This document shows, piece after piece, positions 62,431-64,000 of a stretch of 64,000 nucleotides of DNA. Every line of letters begins with the position of its first letter. The stretch's first letter is position 1. Both the position numbers and the translations under genes were made by a program. The stretch lies in NCBI GenBank assembly GCA_030627905.1, contig DAOVRZ010000014.1, positions 1 to 64,000 on the forward strand, given 5' to 3'. The DNA comes from JAGMES01 sp023128035. Lineage in GTDB: Bacteria; Bacillota; Halanaerobiia; DY22613. The notes under the pieces are model-generated. The model worked only from the letters and a program-made list of their open reading frames with translations, was not told the origin of the DNA and searched no databases.

Positions 62431-62855
62431 CTTACTTTCCTCCCATTATCTTACTTTTGAATTTCACGTTTTAAATTGCTGATCAATTAAATTACTACTG
62501 CTTCATTAATACTTAGACAACTATTATCATATTCCTCTACATGTCCCTACATAAAAACTATTTCATTCAACTTATGCGATCGTTACTTGTCTACGTAGTT
62601 CTTTTTAAGTTCTGCAACACTGTTGTTTTTAATAAGTAGTAAATGTAAAAAGGACTTCTGATCAAATCATAAGAAGTCCTTGCTACTCAAATATTTATGC
62701 CGGAGGAATTGATGTAATTGCTATTGCTTTCACTTATTATGGCGACTATTCGGCGATTATCGCCAATTTATAGTAACTATTTTAGGGTTCAACCATTACT
62801 ATCTCAAGGGGTAATTTTAAAGAAGTATTTCCACCTCAATCCCAACTACCAAAGT
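62431..62855. other. 425-bp gene-free spacer with a terminator hairpin
   Basis: The part next to hsdM is its leader and promoter region, with no convincing -35/-10 pair. At 62653-62685, AAGGACTTCT pairs with AGAAGTCCTT around an 11-nt loop, with a flanking A run so that it works leftward as a terminator for the peptidase gene. A short stretch 62695-62780 has a broken coding-like look but gives no family. No RNA gene is recognised. Confidence 0.5.
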
Positions 62856-63425
62856 CTATTCAATAATTTGATAATTCTTATCCCTTATTAATAATGCTTG
62901 CATGTCTGTAAGGGGAGTAATTGAATACTCGTTTTGCTTTTTTAGAACCTCTAATTTTTCCCTGAAGTCATCAGAATAATGTGGGATGATACATGTATCA
63001 ATAATTTTTAAACCAGGTTGATCACGAACTTTAGGTCCAAGTATTATGCTTCCCGCACTAACCCCCACATACAATTTCCCATCATCAATTAATTTCTTCA
63101 GTATAATATCAAACTTAATATCTTTAATTTTATTTAGTAAATGAAGGGTATTTCCTCCACATACATAAATTGAATCATATTTTGCAACTTTATCATATGT
63201 AACCACACGATCAAGATTAAAAGTATGAATATTATCTTCCATTATTCCTACTTTTAATAACTCAAATTTTGATTCCTCAACAAATTTCAACTGTTCTTCA
63301 TTTATTGCAGCAGTTGGGATAAATAATACCCTAATGTCAGAAGGTGGTTTGCCTATTAATCGTATAAATTCATCTCCAATCTTTGGATTTTCAAAACCTG
63401 CTGAAGTTAACAGTAAATTAACCAT
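62856..63425 (-). CDS. Peptidase S51 (dipeptidase E-like) family protein
   Basis: A 189-residue protein from ATG 63425, with AAGGAG 10 bp upstream; the frame opens earlier but inside the permease gene. It has the class I glutamine-amidotransferase-like fold of peptidase E: N-terminal LLLTSAGFENPKIGDEFI, VLFIPTAA, YVCGGNTLHLL, the nucleophile elbow GVSAGSIILGP and the His/Asp region IIPHYSDDFREKL. Catalytic serine replaces cysteine. Predicted to release N-terminal Asp dipeptides or related substrates. It lies 25 bp after the permease. Confidence 0.88.
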   Translation of the reverse strand: MVNLLLTSAGFENPKIGDEFIRLIGKPPSDIRVLFIPTAAINEEQLKFVEESKFELLKVGIMEDNIHTFNLDRVVTYDKVAKYDSIYVCGGNTLHLLNKIKDIKFDIILKKLIDDGKLYVGVSAGSIILGPKVRDQPGLKIIDTCIIPHYSDDFREKLEVLKKQNEYSITPLTDMQALLIRDKNYQIIE

Positions 63426-63450
63426 ATTATACACTCCTTCATCACACAAA

Positions 63451-64000
63451 TTAATAATTAACAAGTTGGCCAGTTTCTTTAAGCCCTCGAACAATTTTTC
63501 TATAAAATTTTATACCTAAGATAAACAAAGTAATGTTAAATAATGAAGCAATCAAAATTTCTACATTTGAATTTAAATATGTAAAAGTTCCCAATACGCT
63601 GTATCTCATTAAATCTACACAGTAAGTAATTGGATTTAATAAAGCAATGGATTTCAACCATGTAGGAAAGATCGTAATCGGATAACTTACACCTGCAATG
63701 AAAATCAAGAATGAATTAATCATAAATGTTGCATTAGTTGATTTTGTCTTCATGGTAACTCCAGCTAGTAAAATTCCTAATCCAAAAGCAACCAGTGAAG
63801 AAATAAATATTACATAAAACATCAGCCATACATTTTGAAAAACAATACTTTCTCTAAATATAAGTGAAATCAAAATGTAAAATATAAAAAAATCAAAAAT
63901 TTGTACTAAAAGTTCCGCAATTAAATTACCAAAAAACAGCTGAATTGCATTAACAGGAGAGAGCATCAGTGTAGCAAGGGTTCCCCTTTGCATTTCCATA
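63451..64000 (-). CDS. ABC-2 type transporter permease, N-terminus beyond window
   Basis: The last 183 residues of a permease continue past the right edge. Four to five hydrophobic segments and the ABC-2 signature (EMQRGTLATLMLSPVNAI, LNPITYCVDLMRY) place it in the DrrB/NodJ group, which exports drugs, lipids or polysaccharides with a separate ATPase, presumably encoded further right. Confidence 0.88.
   Translation of the reverse strand, partial: MEMQRGTLATLMLSPVNAIQLFFGNLIAELLVQIFDFFIFYILISLIFRESIVFQNVWLMFYVIFISSLVAFGLGILLAGVTMKTKSTNATFMINSFLIFIAGVSYPITIFPTWLKSIALLNPITYCVDLMRYSVLGTFTYLNSNVEILIASLFNITLFILGIKFYRKIVRGLKETGQLVNY

Noticed and set aside
55021..62685. AGAAGTCCTT present on both flanks of the restriction-modification operon, possible island direct repeats
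   Set aside because: Only about ten bases match and both belong to terminator stems; no integrase or tRNA is nearby.
62695..62790. Transposase remnant in the spacer upstream of the peptidase S51 terminator
   Set aside because: A short open stretch reads YAGGIDVIAIAFTYYG but no family match could be supported.

Overview
The window is AT-rich DNA from a low-GC, spore-forming, probably anaerobic Bacillota. A Clostridia/Halanaerobiia-type organism is my best guess, from gene content only. Support comes from a CwlJ/SleB-type cortex hydrolase, an alpha/beta-type small acid-soluble spore protein (SASP), a Spo0E-like peptide, GerMN and YaaR proteins, RNase J, rubredoxin next to a decayed flavodiiron gene, and a B12-dependent glutamate (methylaspartate) fermentation operon. 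No rRNA, tRNA, CRISPR array or intact prophage was seen.

Layout. 1-3.6 kb holds two TPR-repeat regulators, an XRE regulator with a strikingly symmetric divergent promoter, and tandem tiny secreted peptides downstream of one TPR gene, laid out like a Rap/Phr-type peptide signalling cassette. 3.7-8.0 kb: rph-rdgB housekeeping genes, a P-loop protein and a spore-cortex hydrolase. 8.0-10.4 kb: a truncated IS200/IS605 element and two membrane proteins. 10.5-19 kb: a leftward operon GntR-murI-glmS-glmL-glmE-mal-(MBL remnant)-atuA-like-DUF4387. 19-28 kb: a phospholipase C-like lipoprotein, a cysteine-rich micro-ORF, an AMIN/amidase plus GerMN pair, RNase J, rubredoxin. 28-33 kb: YhaN/YhaO nuclease pair and a Spo0E-like peptide. 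33-41 kb: two c-di-GMP enzymes and a MoxR-DUF58-DUF4129 operon. 41-49 kb: an FAD oxidoreductase/C39 peptidase pair, a lipoprotein, an ABC exporter, a decayed chemotaxis-receptor fragment and glucan phosphorylase. 49-55 kb: DUF445, QueT, a SASP, another HD-GYP protein, YaaR and DUF72. 55-62.4 kb: a type I restriction-modification operon hsdM-hsdS-hsdR plus a YgjP-like metallopeptidase. 62.8-64 kb: a peptidase S51 and the end of an ABC-2 permease.

Two themes stand out. First, the intergenic spaces carry several families of large palindromes whose outer or flanking sequence is conserved while the stem sequence differs between copies yet stays perfectly self-complementary. Second, several genes are small deletion-scarred remnants in otherwise tidy operons: an MBL hydrolase, a flavodiiron protein, TnpB, a third signalling peptide, a chemotaxis receptor and possibly a type I toxin. 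One spore protein appears to start at ATT. Most genes run leftward in tightly packed operons, and sigma-A type promoters with 17-18 bp spacers and intrinsic terminators can be read at many boundaries.
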